Assembly (NCBI GenBank): GCA_027943335.1
Contig: BSBK01000527.1
Coordinates: 558,501 to 622,500, forward strand
DNA length: 64,000 bases
Direction: 5' to 3'
Source of the DNA: Chamaecyparis obtusa
Taxonomy: Eukaryota; Streptophyta; Pinopsida; Cupressales; Cupressaceae
The notes below the pieces were generated by a model, which saw nothing but the letters and a program-made list of their open reading frames with translations, made no database searches and had not been told where the DNA came from. Shown here piece by piece: positions 38,446-50,925 of this stretch (its first letter is position 1; the number at the start of each line of letters is the position of its first letter). Made by a program: the position numbers and the translations under genes.

Positions 38446-39290
38446 TTGGAAAGCATTATCAAATTTGAGGATAGGCTTGAAGGAGAAAATAAATTTTCAT
38501 CATGGAAGTTTGGAATACTAATGATACTAAAAGAAAATAAGGTTGAGTCATTCATAAAAGAAGACAAGACAGAACCAGAGAATGATCCAGAGAAAACTAC
38601 ATGGACTGAAGGAAATGATAAGGCCATGAAAATTATAATCGATGGAATCAGAGATCATATTGTACCACCCTTGAAAAAATATGAAATGACATATCACATG
38701 TTTAAAACACTTGTAAACACTTATGCAATAAGTAGTGCCAACAAGACCTTAGCCCTAAACAGAGAGATTAACCATATAAGTATGAACAAAGGCGAATCAA
38801 TCAACTCATACTTTATGAGAATCTCGGCTCTAAGAGATCAACTATCAACACTTGGGTACAAGATAGAATGTAAGGAATTATCATGAATTGCCTTAGATAG
38901 TCTACCTGACTCCTGGGAGACATTTTTTTCACACATCAGTGCTAGGTCTAAATTTCCAAAAATTGACCGGCTAAGATCAGATTGTCTCCAAGAAGAATCA
39001 AGACTAGCAAAGAAAGGACTCAAGAGGAAAACCATTGATGATCTTCATGTATTAAATGTAAATTCCCAGAAGAAAGAAAAGAAGAAACATTTCAAGAAAA
39101 GGGAAAAAAATCATGGGAATGGTAAATCCAATAAAGATATGTCAAAGGTACAATGTTTCAGATGCGATTAGTATGGACACTATGTAGTAAATTGTCCATA
39201 TAGAAAGCATCAAGCCTCATTTTCCAAGGTAGAGAAGACTAAGGAAGATCATGAATCTGAGAAGTTTGTATTCTACTCCGTACTTTCAAA
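38446..39290 (+). pseudogene. gag: Element E gag
   Basis: Copia Gag: IIKFEDRLEGENKFSSWKF near the start, then YHMFKTLVNTYA, NSYFMRISALRDQLSTLGY, LPDSWETFFSHI, and a lysine-rich stretch. The zinc knuckle CFRCD-stop-YGHYVVNC (39155-39195) has a TAG inside. The apparent start codon is TTG, so the original ATG is lost or lies elsewhere. A TGA at 38884 breaks the frame. It belongs to a different copia family from D and G. Confidence 0.85.
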
Positions 39291-40640
39291 TCAAGTCTCT
39301 AATAAGAATACTTGGGTCATAGATAGTGGTTCCTCAAGATATGTTACTAGATTCAGAGAACTATTAGATTTCATGGTGGAAGAAACTAATGAGGAAGTAA
39401 CTATTGGATATGACTCTTCACATCCAGTGAAAGGTGTTGGAACTTGCACCATTAAATAGACATCTCTATTCAACTCACCAAGGTATTGTTTATTTCGGGT
39501 ATCAAAAGAAACTTAGTCTCCATATCTGCACTTGAGATAATGGATACAGGGTAACCTTCATGGATGGTAAAATATTGACATGGCCAAATCTACTATTAAG
39601 AAAGCACAAACCATAGGTAAGAGACAAGGTTATTTGTATGAGCTATGTACATAACCAGATCTAGCCCGTATCCATGAAATTGCAGACTCTAATGAAATAT
39701 GGCATAGAAGATTAGGACACCTAAATTTTAGAGCCCTATCTTCCATGGAAATATTAGTCACGGGATTACCAAAACTTAAACAATACCACTCTGGGGCATG
39801 CAAGAGGTGTGCCTTAGGTAAAAACATTAAGGGATCATTTTAGAATAGTTCTAGAAAAATAAATAATGTATTAGAATTAGTCCATTCATATTTTTGTGGG
39901 CCCATGTCTGTCCCTTCATTAGGAGGATTTCTATATTATGTAATCTTTGTTGATGATTTCTTGAGGAAGACTTCGATCTATTTCCTCAAATGTAAAGAAT
40001 CTGAAGAGATCCTTATAAGATTTAAGGAATTCAAATCCCTTACTGAAAACTCCTTTGGAAGAAAAATAAAAACCTTAAGGACAGACAATGGGAGGGAATA
40101 TACATCAAATATGTTTAAAGAATTTTGTAAAGATGTTGGGATTAAGAGGGAGTTCATTGTCCCTTACAATCCACAACAAAATAGGGTTGCTGAAAGGAAA
40201 AATAGAACCATTATAGAAGTTGCCAAGGCAATGCTTCTTGATCAAAACATAGAAACTTTTCTTTGGGTAGAAGCCTCTAATACTATAGTATACATACAAA
40301 ATAGATGTCCACACTCTCATATTGATAATAAACTCATGAAGAAGTTTTCACCAGTACAAAACTAGACATCAGTCACTTAAGGATATTTGGGTGTCCTTTA
40401 TACATACATGTGCCCAAAGAGAAAAGAACAAAACTAGAACCTTCAGGAAGAAAGGGTATTTTTGTAGGTTACAGTGAAACCTCAAAAGCTTACCAAGTAC
40501 ATCTGTCTAGTCAGAAATAGATAGAACTAAGGAGAGATGTAATTTTTGAGGAGGATATAGCATTCACAAGAGCTAGAAACTTAGTTGAGCCAAAAATCCA
40601 AACTTCTCCCATAGAACCAGAAAAGGAAACTTCTCCAAAG
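39291..40640 (+). pseudogene. Element E protease and integrase
   Basis: Protease: TWVIDSGSSRYVT, active-site DSG kept. Integrase finger: IWHRRLGHLNF and CKRCALGK (HHCC). Core: LVHSYFCGPM, where the first catalytic Asp is Tyr; then FVDDFLRK, RTDNGREY (second Asp kept) and QQNRVAERKNRT (Glu kept). After 40365 the frame shifts and the linker to RT is only partly readable. No RT follows. Confidence 0.87.
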
Positions 40641-40689
40641 ATTTAGAGGGAGTATCCTGAGGAAAAAGATGATGCAGTGCAAGGCCAAG

Positions 40690-41620
40690 AGAATCCCCAA
40701 AGGATATGTCCAAGCCCCCAGCTAAATAGCCACACAATGGAATCCAATAGCAAAGCAAGATCTGATAGCAATCTAAACTCTTTATTCATAAAATAGCTGA
40801 TTACATGCAATGTGTCAGGCTGTAAGGCATTCCTGGTTATGGCCAATTATAAAGCATGTAACAGCCCTACCATATCCCTCAAGATCCAATTCATACCCTA
40901 ACCCTAGCATCCATATTTGTAACAATAGGTTGCATGAATCTGATAGAAACATCCAGCAAGATCTAAACTTGTGCTCGCAAGCCACCAAGCAATCTCCTTG
41001 TTCCTAAGCCTCAACCACTAGCTCTGCTCACCAATTCACAGCTTCAAATTTCAAATTGAATCCCTGCTCCTCTTCACTTAACTTCTCTATAAATGTCTCC
41101 TACAACTCTACCCTAGACCTCCTTAAATACTACTTCTGCCACAAGTCAGCTAGAAGAAAGAAATAATTCCTAAACCAAGTCGGCTCCTAAAATAAACAAA
41201 TATTAAATGCAACACAAGTTGGCTCTCAAATAGTTATACAATTAATTAATTCTCTGTGTTAGCCTCTAGATCTACTTAGGAGAATGCAACACACACTACA
41301 AAAATTAAATACATCAAGTCGGCCCAAAAAATCCACAAGAACTCCAGTCGGCAAGCCCAAACTATCAAGTGACAGTAAAAAAATTGAGCAAGCCAGGCAT
41401 AGTCGAGCACATGTCGACTGAGAACCATAAGAAACTGAACCCTTCAGTGATTGAACTCCTCAGCCAACATGACAACCAAGAAACACCTCTTCGAATGAGC
41501 CCCTCCACAACTCTATTCTCCATACTGATATCTAACCCTTCCAGGATCCTTCAACTCAACTCGGCTCCCAAAGCTCAGGTTCCTCCTACCGAGTTCTTCA
41601 TTTTGTAAAGGCATCAGTGA
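40690..41620 (-). repeat. Element F LTR-like region
   Basis: Minus strand has TATTTAAGG and a TTTATAGAG that could be TATA-like, and an AATAAAG polyadenylation-like signal at about 40790, as in a U3-R layout. No second copy or clear termini are visible, so this is inferred from position after the gag-protease remnant. Six or more CAAGTCGGC-type words lie at 41147-41560. Confidence 0.45.
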
Positions 41621-41639
41621 AAAATTCTTGCCACCCTTC

Positions 41640-42760
41640 TCAATAGTAAACATATTCTTGAACAATCATGCATAGCCCTACAATCATACTGCCAAGGTCT
41701 ACCGAGAAATATGTGACAACTAATCATGTCCACAATATCACACAACACTTGATCCACATATTGTACAATCTAAAAATCAAAAAGACATTGCTCCCTCAGT
41801 TCCAAAGCATGAACATCTTGCAACCAACCAATCCTATGAGGACAAGGATGTTTCACTCTTTTCAAACCAAGATTTTGAAACATCTCCTTAGCTACAAGGT
41901 TATCAATACGACTACCATCCACAATCACATTACAGATTTTACCAGCAAACTTGCAACTAGACCTAAACAAATTACTCCTCTAACAAGATTCTAGTACATG
42001 CTTACCAAATAGTACTCGTCGAGCCAAAATATTCTCAGCTCCCTTTTTAGGTGAATTTTTTGAGTCTTCAGCCTCATTCGAGACAGCAGTTCTTCGATCA
42101 CCAGCCTTCTAGGGACATTCAAAAGCTCTATGTCCTTCTTCACCACAACAAAAATAAGTACCCTTAAAGGAAACCTTACCATTCCTCTTCCTTGGCTCAA
42201 CATGTTTTGGTTCATCTTCAACAGCTAGCTTATCCTTCACCGAGTGATCTTGTTTCTCCTTCCCTCGAGAATTACCATGTTGTCTCCTCTTCAACTTATC
42301 TTCTACCTTTAGAGCATACTAATAAGCATCCTCAACTGACTTAATTTTCAGCATAGCGAGCTCATCCTGAACATTAAATCTCAAACCATTCACATACTGA
42401 GGTACATTTTCCTTACTAAGTTTTGTGTGTCTAGACCGAATAGTCAACTTATAGAATTCCTCGGTATAGTCTTCAATAGTGAATTATTTCTGCTTCAAGT
42501 TCTACAACTTCTTAAACAACTCAATTTCATAGTCAATAGGTATGAACTTAGCCACCATTAACCTCCATCGATTGATCTTCATTTCACCTTCATCTTCTCT
42601 TTCTCTCTACAATTCTTTCCACCAAAGAGAATCATGTCCTTTCAACTTAGTATGTGCCAACCTCACTATAAGATCTTCAATTTCTTCAAGCTCAAGAAGT
42701 CTTCTAACTCACTAATCCAATCAATCAAGTCCTTGCATCTCAAAGTATCAGAGAAGTTAG
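41640..42760 (-). pseudogene. Element F gypsy gag-protease remnant
   Basis: Minus strand: a knuckle YFCCGEEGHRAFECP at about 42110-42155 (one expected Cys is Tyr), then NVIVDGSRIDNLVAKEMFQN (41900-41960) and, after a stop, CHIFLGRPWQYD (41690-41725), which together are the two halves of a gypsy protease of the type found in chromoviruses. Upstream, 42300-42720 holds short gag-like pieces. No RT or integrase follows; the next sequence is LTR-like, suggesting a large internal deletion. Confidence 0.72.
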
Positions 42761-42829
42761 AAACTTTCAGTCAGTAACTAGTACTTAATCGAGCTCCAAA
42801 TCTCTACAACCACTAGTACATTTGACCTT

Positions 42830-44804
42830 ATTTTTCCACCAAAATTATCGACCAACAAATAAAAAGGTTTTGGTTGGTCAGATTATAGAAGGAAAATTTT
42901 GAATTTTTTTTAATCCATGCCTGTGTTGGTCAAAATTTTGACCAATACTTTGGTGGTCAAAATTTTGACTGCCCCAAGCATAACTTCAAAAAAAAAAGTT
43001 TCATTTATCACTTCATTATTCCCCATGGAAAAGAAGGGAACCGCGTAAAGAGGATTGTCTGCAATTTATTTGGACCACCTGTAAGGATTTCGAATTGGGT
43101 TTTCCTGCATTTGCATTTTCATGTTCATTTGGACCGCTTGAACTCGTGTGCCCTTTGGGATTTTGTTACTCTATTTGTTGCATATTGTGGTGTATATTTG
43201 TATTTCTACAATTGGTTGTAGTATAGTGATATGCATTGTTATTGAATAATTCCAGTGCATTTTTATCTATTGTCATTGTCATAGTAATTAAATAAATAGA
43301 TGAATGGCGGAAGTGATTGAAAACTCTCATTTCTTTGGCTCTCTCAATCTATACAAGCCAGTACAGATTCATCCTGCAAGTCTGAGGTTAAATGGTTGAG
43401 TATTGAATGAGAGAAGCTATCACAGTCCTTTTGTGGTTAGGTTTATACCTTAACTTAGGGTTTTTGGAGTTTTTTATTCTTCCTCTCAATGCCACCATGG
43501 AAAATTCTCATTCTTGGTGGGCTTGAACATTTTTGAATGCTCTTTCATTTGAAAATGGTCTTGAGGTGGGAGATTGCAAATGGAGAGATCACATTTCATT
43601 ATGAAATGTGATCATAAAATGACACAATCCATCACCCTATAGTTCCTGAACCTCTCAAATTTAGCATTTTTACTCACTTAGCATTCAATCCCTTACAAAT
43701 TGGTCTGCCACATACAGATGTTAGACCTTCGAAATGTATATTTGACCATTACCACCATATGGGATCACTATGAAACCTCCTAAATCTGATATCTAACCCT
43801 AAACTCTATCATTTCACCAAGAATTATAATTTTTCAATGGTGGACTGAAGAGCTAAGGGCATTTTTGTGACAAAACCCCATCCAGATAAGGTTTCAGACT
43901 TGTTTGAACAAAATTTCTTATAATGCCTTGAAGCATAAATGGTTCTATGTCAAACCAAATCCAAAAGAAAGGTAATTCACTTATCTACACATCCATGATG
44001 TTTTATACTTTTTCTAATCCGTATAGGGTCATACAAATTGACTGATTACAAGGAAAACATAGAATACTAGGAAAATGCAAAAAAAAAAATTATTAATCTC
44101 ATTCAAAGTTTCAACAACTGTGTATTCTTAGAACCCAAGAGGCAAAAAAAGAATTAAAAAAACCTCTATAATTGATTTTCAAATCAGTTGACTGTTGGAA
44201 TACAAAATGTTCAGTTTTGAAGACAAGTTGCTCAAGCAACTTTTACAATTTTGTCATTTTTTTCCATTTGACTATCTAATGACCTCCTATGCCCCTATAA
44301 TTCTTCCAATATGCTAGTTATGGATTAAAAACATAAAAAATGTCACTTCCACTCCATTCCTACACAATTGGAGGGTTTGACTATAGTTTGACCAAGGAGG
44401 TCCTGAATGAGTACATAGGATCAATTTGGCATGAATACCTTACAAAATGATTCAAAACATCCCTAAATAGTCCATGTGACCTTATTACAATCAAACAAAC
44501 ACACAAAAAATTCCTATACATCCTATACTTTTATGAAGAAATGGGTGCTCCTACACCATTGGACCATGGTTGAACTTATGAGGTATCTCCTTGTGGATGC
44601 TACCTTTGACATTGATGTCTATATGCTTACCTATCTAGTATATTTTTAGATACATGCCCATAGGCACATAGCCAAGCCTCCCAAAGGGACTTTCAAAAAG
44701 ATCCTTTTTTAGGTGCATACTCCATGTCAATCTAACATTTATCTCTCTTCTTCTGTATAAAAAATGCTATAAAATATGGAAATATAGAGAACACACCTTA
44801 ATTG
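42830..44804. other. Intergenic stretch
   Basis: No coding signal. It contains two near-identical palindromes at 42926-42945 and 42955-42970, listed under findings. The text from 43300 on looks like old unique DNA. Confidence 0.5.
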
Positions 44805-45092
44805 TTTAAAAAGAGATGTCATCCCATGGATTGCAATTATGGATATAATGCCATACTTTACAACCTTTTCCATCATCTCATCAACCTATATAAAAAGGAA
44901 TTTTTAGAACTAGACATGATCCTTCATCAAAGTATAATCAAAAGTGTATTTTTGTCAGATATCATAACTATAAATTCTCTAATAGATGTGTATGCAAAAT
45001 GTGGAATCATACTCAATTCACGTGAAGTGTTTACTAGACCACCTCAAATAGATATCATCTCATGGAATGATATGGGAGGCATTAAAAACTAA
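44805..45092 (+). pseudogene. PPR (pentatricopeptide repeat) gene fragment
   Basis: At about 44808-44842 one frame reads RDVIPWIAIM, like the end of a PLS-class PPR repeat (usually DVVSWNAMI). Another frame then reads SDIITINSLIDVYAKCGIIL ... REVF ... PQIDIISWNDM, a full PPR unit of the type in plant organelle RNA-binding and editing factors. The frame differs between the two units and the piece is under 100 codons, so it is a decayed fragment. It is the only host-gene-like sequence in the window. Confidence 0.75.
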
Positions 45093-45203
45093 AAAGTCCA
45101 AAATCTTGACAATCATTTAGAAATGCCTAAGGGCATTATGTTTCACTGAACAAGGAAGGAGTTAGAGGGTTTGGTGTGGAGAGAAGGTGAAGAGAAATTA
45201 AAA

Positions 45204-45208
45204 ATTAT
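45204..45208 (+). repeat. Element G target-site duplication, left copy
   Basis: TTATA directly before the LTR TGTTGGC; the same TTATA follows the 3' LTR at 52636-52640. Confidence 0.85.
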
Positions 45209-46661
45209 ATGTTGGCATTAAGTGATGGTAACCGGTAAGCTTACTATCGGTACATGACAATTAAGTATTGTCATTGATTGGAAAAAGAGGAAAGAGAAAA
45301 TAGATGTTTTGGCATCTCAATCTAAGGTCTAAATATTTAAGGAGATCTGTATGCAAAGAAACTGGTTTGGCAACCGGTGACACTATGAAAGAAATAAAAT
45401 ACTATATTTTCTCATATATCTTCTCATCAAGAGCAACCAATCACTAAGAAAAGTGCATCAGCAACCGAGTAGAGGATACAACCAAGGAAAGGATTCAATC
45501 AAGGAACAGATACAACTCGTGTCAACTACACAACTAAGGAAAGGGTGCAACCGGTAAGCAGAGGAAGGAAAGGTGATAGGTTAAAGCTCTTACCTATTCA
45601 CAACACTAGGATCTTAACCGATCTAGTGAAGACTTCGTTATGGTAAGATAAACCGGGGAAGTCATAGTTAACTATCTGTTTGACAACTCCTTAACCAAGA
45701 TTTATAGCACTAAATCCAGAAGACTTTAAGCTAACATATTGATCGGTACAAGGTGCATTTGAAGGATTTAAGGCCAGAGTTTGTGGCATTAAAACATGGA
45801 TTTATTTTCATGCAAAGGAAAGGTGCTTGACATGCATCTATTATTTTCTTCATAAAGAAGATAAAGCAAGAGCATGCATTGGATGTTTCCTTAGTGAATT
45901 GGTACTTCACCAAGTGATGTATCTGAAGGGGATCTATAATAAGGTCATGCATGAGAGGGGCAATTAGGGCAAGAAATCTATATATTCTTCTGCATGTTGA
46001 GAATATAGTTTGTCTTCATTTTGTCGAAGAAAAGAGTGAACCTATACGCTGAAGAAGCTAGGGTGAATAGAATAGAGAAGAGAGAGAAGAGTGTGCAGAG
46101 AAGCACAATAGTAAAGGAGAACATACCTGCGGTGACCGATGATGTTTCTCAGTTGAGTATAATAGAGATCTTATCAAGCTATGCAAAGCCATTTGTAAAA
46201 GGTCAAAACCCTCTATTGTTTTCTAATCATTACAATAGATAAATCCCAGTATTTTGGGTGGACTTTAACAGGTCCCTTGTATCAAATCTCTTAACCAGGT
46301 GACATCTTGTAAGGTGTTCTAAGTCCTCTAACAAGGAAGGCACTAACCGGTCTTATTGTAACAAATCCCTTAATCGGGTCACATCTAATAGTGTGTTGTA
46401 ATCCTTTTATAGGGAAGGCTTCTAACAGGGTGCACTTCAGAAGAGTGCAGAATTTGTGAGGTCTCCTCACACTGTGGTTTTCACCCAAATTAGGTTTCCA
46501 TGTGATAAATTTGGTGTCACTGTGTGATTGATTTCTTGATGTTATTTTATGCTTGAATCTATTTAGCTTGTCGTTATAAGTATACCTCATCAGATTTATT
46601 TAAAAGAAGTTTTATAGGTGTTGATTCACCCCTCCCCTCTCAACATCGATTGGGACTATCA
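45209..46661 (+). repeat. Element G 5' LTR (1453 bp)
   Basis: TGTTGGC...GACTATCA. A TATATATTC around 45978 may be the TATA box. It carries about fifteen variants of CAACCGGT. Divergence from the 3' LTR looks like 5-8% by eye, partly small indels. Confidence 0.93.
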
Positions 46662-46663
46662 AT

Positions 46664-46675
46664 TGGTATCAGAGC
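46664..46675 (+). other. Element G primer binding site
   Basis: TGGTATCAGAGC, the copia site matching initiator tRNA-Met, two bases after the LTR. Confidence 0.93.
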
Positions 46676-46723
46676 ACTAGTTTATTTTCTTTACTGCTTA
46701 ACTGGATAAAGAAAAAGTTAAGA

Positions 46724-47610
46724 TAATGAGAAAGTAATGACCAAAGTTTTCAAAGGAAAACTTTACTCTGTGGTGCAGAAGAATGAAGTTGTACATGAAT
46801 ACCACTAGAGATCAATATTGGACTCATGTAACCATTACAGTGAACCCGTTGGCACCCTGGCGCTTGATGAATTGAAGATCAAGACTGAACATACAGCTTC
46901 TATGCATATGATAGCTAGCACACTACCTAATCATGTCTATGCTGAGATTGAAAATCTAGAAACTGCTCACAAGATGTGGGCTAAGATGCAACTGGTATAC
47001 AGAGGGGACCAAAATGTACAAAGATCCAAGGTTGAAAGCCTCAGAGGAAAGTATGATGACATGAGGATGAATGAAGGAGAAAACATTGAGAAATACAACA
47101 ACCGGATCAAAGAAGTGATCAACTCCATCAAGAGCACTGGAGGAAAACTTAGTGAAGAGGAGGTGGTTAGAAAAATATTGAGAACACTCAAACCTTAGTA
47201 TGCCATCAAGATCTCTGCAATTAAAGAGCTCATATTAGTGACCACAGATCAAGTCACTCTAGATTCTGTAATCGATGAGTTGACTGCATTTGAATTAAAT
47301 AATTTTGATAATAGATTACCCATTCAGGAAGAAGCTTTTAAGTCTTCTATCAATACCTCTTCCACCAAAAATGGAAGAGAAACTAGTAACTATTCTACCG
47401 GTAAGATTGGTAATCTTGTTGAGAATCTACTCTCAGAAGAGATGGAGAAAGATGAGTTTGAAGTACTCATTGCTAGGAGATTTTCCAGAGGAAAAGGGAA
47501 GTACAAAGGAAAGCTTCCACTTAAATGATTTTCTTTCAATAAGATAGGACATCTTGTTGCAAGATGTCTAGACAATGACAACAAAGATAAGGGCATCTGA
47601 TTCAAAAACA
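46724..47610 (+). pseudogene. gag: Element G gag
   Basis: The likely start ATG at 46724 is followed at once by TAA and TGA; then PKFSKENFTLWCRRMKLYMN, HKMWAKMQLVYRGDQN and VVRKILRTLKP. After a TAG, VTLDSVIDELTAFELNNFDN matches element D gag. The zinc knuckle has lost two Cys (reads F-S-F-NKIGHLVARC) and a TGA lies inside it at 47526. Confidence 0.87.
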
Positions 47611-49075
47611 AAGAAAAGGAGTGCTACCTTGTAGAAGGAGTCATAGACAATGGATCTAAAGACTCTGAGGATCTAGAAATTGCATTTGTTACAATAAAAG
47701 AGGAGAGCCCAATGGTAAGTGAAATGGCACTTATGTCAAGATCTCATTAGCATAATGATTGGATCATTGACAGTGGATGCACTCACCACATGACCGGTGG
47801 TAAGAACAAGTTTATCAGCTTGAAGCTCAATGACAGTGGATCAGGAACCTTTGGAAATAATGATCCATGTGCCATCAAAGGGAAAGGTTCTATTACACTC
47901 AAAAATGATGTTGTGTATGAAGATGTGTACTAGGTTGAAGGACTCAAGTACAACTTAATGAGCGTTGCACAACTAAACAACAAAGGATTCCTGTTGGAAT
48001 TTGGGTAGGGTTCTTGTGTTGTCATTAATTAGTCTAGAGCTCATGTTGCAACTGATAGATAGAGAAAAGGGAACCTATTCTACCTGGATTCGATGGAAGG
48101 AGCCTATCTCATTGCATCAGTAAAAGGTGAATCAAGAAATATCTGTCTTGTAACCAAAGAAGACAATAGCTGATTATGGCATAAAAGACTCTTCCACATA
48201 AACTTTGACAATATTGTCAAAGTGAGCAAGAATAAATCGGTAAGAGAACTCCCTAAGATAACAAAACCTGAAAAAGGTATTTGTAAAGATTGCCAGTTAG
48301 GAAAACTAACAGGAACAAGTTTCAGCAGTAAATCCTTCTTTGTTGAAAATGTTCTAGATCTTGTGCACACATATTTGTGTGGACCTATGAGAACAAAGAG
48401 CTACTATGGATACCATTACTTTATGCTCTTTGTAGATGATTTCTCAAGGATGATGTGGACATTCTTTCTCAAAGAAAAATTAGAGGCATTTCACATGTTC
48501 AAGATCTAAAAAGCTCAAGTGGAGAAGGAGACCAGTAAAAGCCTAAAGTGTCTGATATCAGATAGAGGAGGTGAATACACTTCTAAAGAGTTCACTCACT
48601 ACTATGAGGAACATGGCATAAAAAGGCAACTATCTGCACCAAGGACTCCTCAACAAAATGGGGTAGCAGAAAGAAGAAATCAGACGCTGATTGACTGTGC
48701 AAGAACCCTAATGATTCAGAAGGATCTTCCTCATCACTTCTTGAGAGAAGCTATTAGCACTATCGTCTATACAATGAACCAAGTTCAAGTCAAGAAAGGA
48801 GTCGGTAATACCCCCTATGAACTATGGTTCAATCATACTCCTAGTGTAGGATACTTCATAATCTTTGGTATTAATTGTTATATTAAAAGAGATATGTACT
48901 CTGGAAAGTTTGAGCCCAAAAGTGATGAAGGTATATTTCTAGGTTACTCTACCAAAAGTAAAGCATACCGATGTCTGAATCAAAGAATGAGAAAAATAAT
49001 AGAAAGCATCAATGTAAAAGTTGATGAATATTCAGAATCCTAAAAGAAGATTGGTCATAAGCAATATGATGGTCT
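47611..49075 (+). pseudogene. Element G protease and integrase
   Basis: Protease: DWIIDSGCTHHMTGG at about 47757, active-site DSG kept. Integrase finger: WHKRLFHINF and CKDCQLGKL. Core: LVHTYLCGPM, with Tyr for the first catalytic Asp; FVDDFSRMMW; SDRGGEYTS keeps the second Asp; QQNGVAERRNQT keeps the Glu. Stops are few (ends at 48509 TAA, where Gln would fit, and after 49043). The first Asp change alone should stop integration. Confidence 0.88.
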
Positions 49076-49145
49076 GCAGGGTCACAATGAAGGAAATCTC
49101 TTTGAATTCAATGAATCAACAACCGAAGAGGAAAGAGAATAATAG

Positions 49146-50101
49146 GTGAATAGACATATAGAGTATGAGGTTGTACCTGAAGCTGACAGACCTACTCAAG
49201 ATAATGAACAAGAAGGTGTTCATGACCATGGTGAAGAAATTGCTCAACTAGAAGAACCTGATTGGGAACAGAGACCGGTTGTCCCAAGGTATGTCACATA
49301 TCACTCCACTGATAATATAATTGGTGAAAAACATGCAAATGTCTTGACAAGGAAAAATGCCAGAGAGAATATATGTTTGTTTTCCTGTATAGAGCCCAAA
49401 ACCACAAGGGAAGCTCTAGAAGATGAAAATTGGGTCAAGGCCATGGAGGAAGAAATTGAGTAATAGAAAAGAATGATACATGGGTACTTGTGCCTAGACC
49501 ATGGGATAAGAATGTCATTGGGACAAAGTGGGTCTACAGGAACAAGCTGAATGAAGAAGGGAAATTCATAAGAAATAGAGAAAGACTGGTTTGCAAAGGA
49601 TATGCCCAAGAGGCTGGACTAGACTATAGAGAAACCTTTGCATATGTGGCCATATTGGAAGAAGTAAGAATTATTCTTGCCTATGCTGCTCACAAGAAAT
49701 TCAAAGTATACTAGATGGATGTCAAGTCTGCATTCCTAAATGGAATACTAGAGGAAGAAGTTTACATTGAACAACCAGAAGGCTTCACATCTACACAAAA
49801 AGGTGGTATGGTCTGTAAACTTAAAAAGGCTCTCTATGGGCTAAGGCAAGCTCCAAGGGCTTGGTATGAGATATTGCATTCATACCTCCTGACCATAGGA
49901 TTCACAAGAACCAGGGACAATAGCAACATGTATCTCAAGACCGGAAAAGATGGGAACCTGATTGCTGAAATTTTTTTGGATGACATTATCTTTGGAGGAG
50001 ATGACAGGATGAGCACAACCTTTGCTGAAGAAATGAAGAAAAAATTTGAGATGTCTATGATAGGAGCCATAAAATTCTTCATTGGACTACAAGTCCATTA
50101 G
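49146..50101 (+). pseudogene. Element G reverse transcriptase
   Basis: The linker frame ends EALEDENWVKAMEEEIE at 49463, then shifts to VIGTKWVYRNKLNEEGKFIR. A TAG replaces the Gln before [20 protein letters not shown] (first Asp kept). KKALYGLRQAPRAWYE follows, and the polymerase motif reads IFLDDIIFGG, with Leu for the usual Val but both Asp kept. Ends FFIGLQVH. Confidence 0.9.
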
Positions 50102-50925
50102 CTAAAAGAAGGTATCTTTATCTCTCAGTCCAAGTATGTAAAATAAATTCTTAAGACTTTTGGACTTGAAGAATCCAAACCGGTTAGTACTCCAATGATA
50201 ACTAACCTCAAGTTATCAAAGAAAGATGATGCAAAAGAAGTGAATGAAATACTGTATCGGTCCATGATAGGGAAATTATAGTATGCAGTACATAGTAGAC
50301 CAAGCATTGCACATGCAGTTGGCATAGTTGCAAGATTCTCTGCAAACCCCAAAGAGACACATCTAATAGCAGTGAAGAGAATTTTCAGATACCTAAAGGG
50401 TACTGAGGAGTATGGCTTGTGGTTTCCTTGCAAAGGAGTCTTCCAAGTAAAGGTTTACATTGATGCAAACTGGGCTAGCAATATTGATGACAGAAAGAGC
50501 ACAAGTGGTGGTGCATTCTTTCTTGGTGGAAGGACTGTATCTTGGACAAGTAAGAAACATAACTGCATTCCATAGTCTACTGTAGAAGCTGAATACATTG
50601 TTGTTGCAATCAATTGCACAAAGGTGATCTGGATCAAACAATTACTAGAAGGAATCCAGGAATAGATACTTGAACCTATTGCAATTTATTGTGATAGTAC
50701 AAGTGCAATAAATGTATCAAAAAACCCTGTCATGCACTCCAAGACAAAGCACATTGCCATCAAGTATCATTACTTGAGAGAGTTGGTACAAGACAAAGAG
50801 GTAAGATTGGAGTATGTTCCCACAAAAGAATAGATTGTTGATATCTTCACAAAGCCATTACCAAAGAGGACTTTTGAGTATCTCAGAGGTAAACTAGGGG
50901 TGATACCCCTCCTTGGTCTTCAGTA
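50102..50925 (+). pseudogene. Element G RNase H
   Basis: Copia RNase H: RRIFRYLKGT-type KRIFRYLKGTEEYGLWF, VKVYIDANWASNIDDRKSTS (Asp kept), GGAFFLGGRTVSWTSKKHN, then a TAG (Gln expected), VEAEYIVVAINCTK (Glu kept), IYCDSTSAINVSKNPVMHSK and DIFTKPLPKRTFEYLRGKLG. Four stops in all. Otherwise well kept, so this domain has decayed less than its neighbours. Confidence 0.9.

Larger units (their letters stand above)
37823..40690 (+). mobile_element. Element E: Ty1/copia retrotransposon, 5' part only
   Basis: A candidate LTR, a perfect primer site, gag, protease and integrase are present, but RT, RNase H and the 3' LTR are missing. The copia reading fades in the linker after integrase near 40690, where element F sequence begins. 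A deletion or the insertion of F may have removed the rest. Confidence 0.85.

Noticed and set aside
46291..46590. Minus-strand frame present in both LTRs of element G
   Set aside because: Opposite to the element's transcription, inside the LTR, differs in detail between copies, no family.
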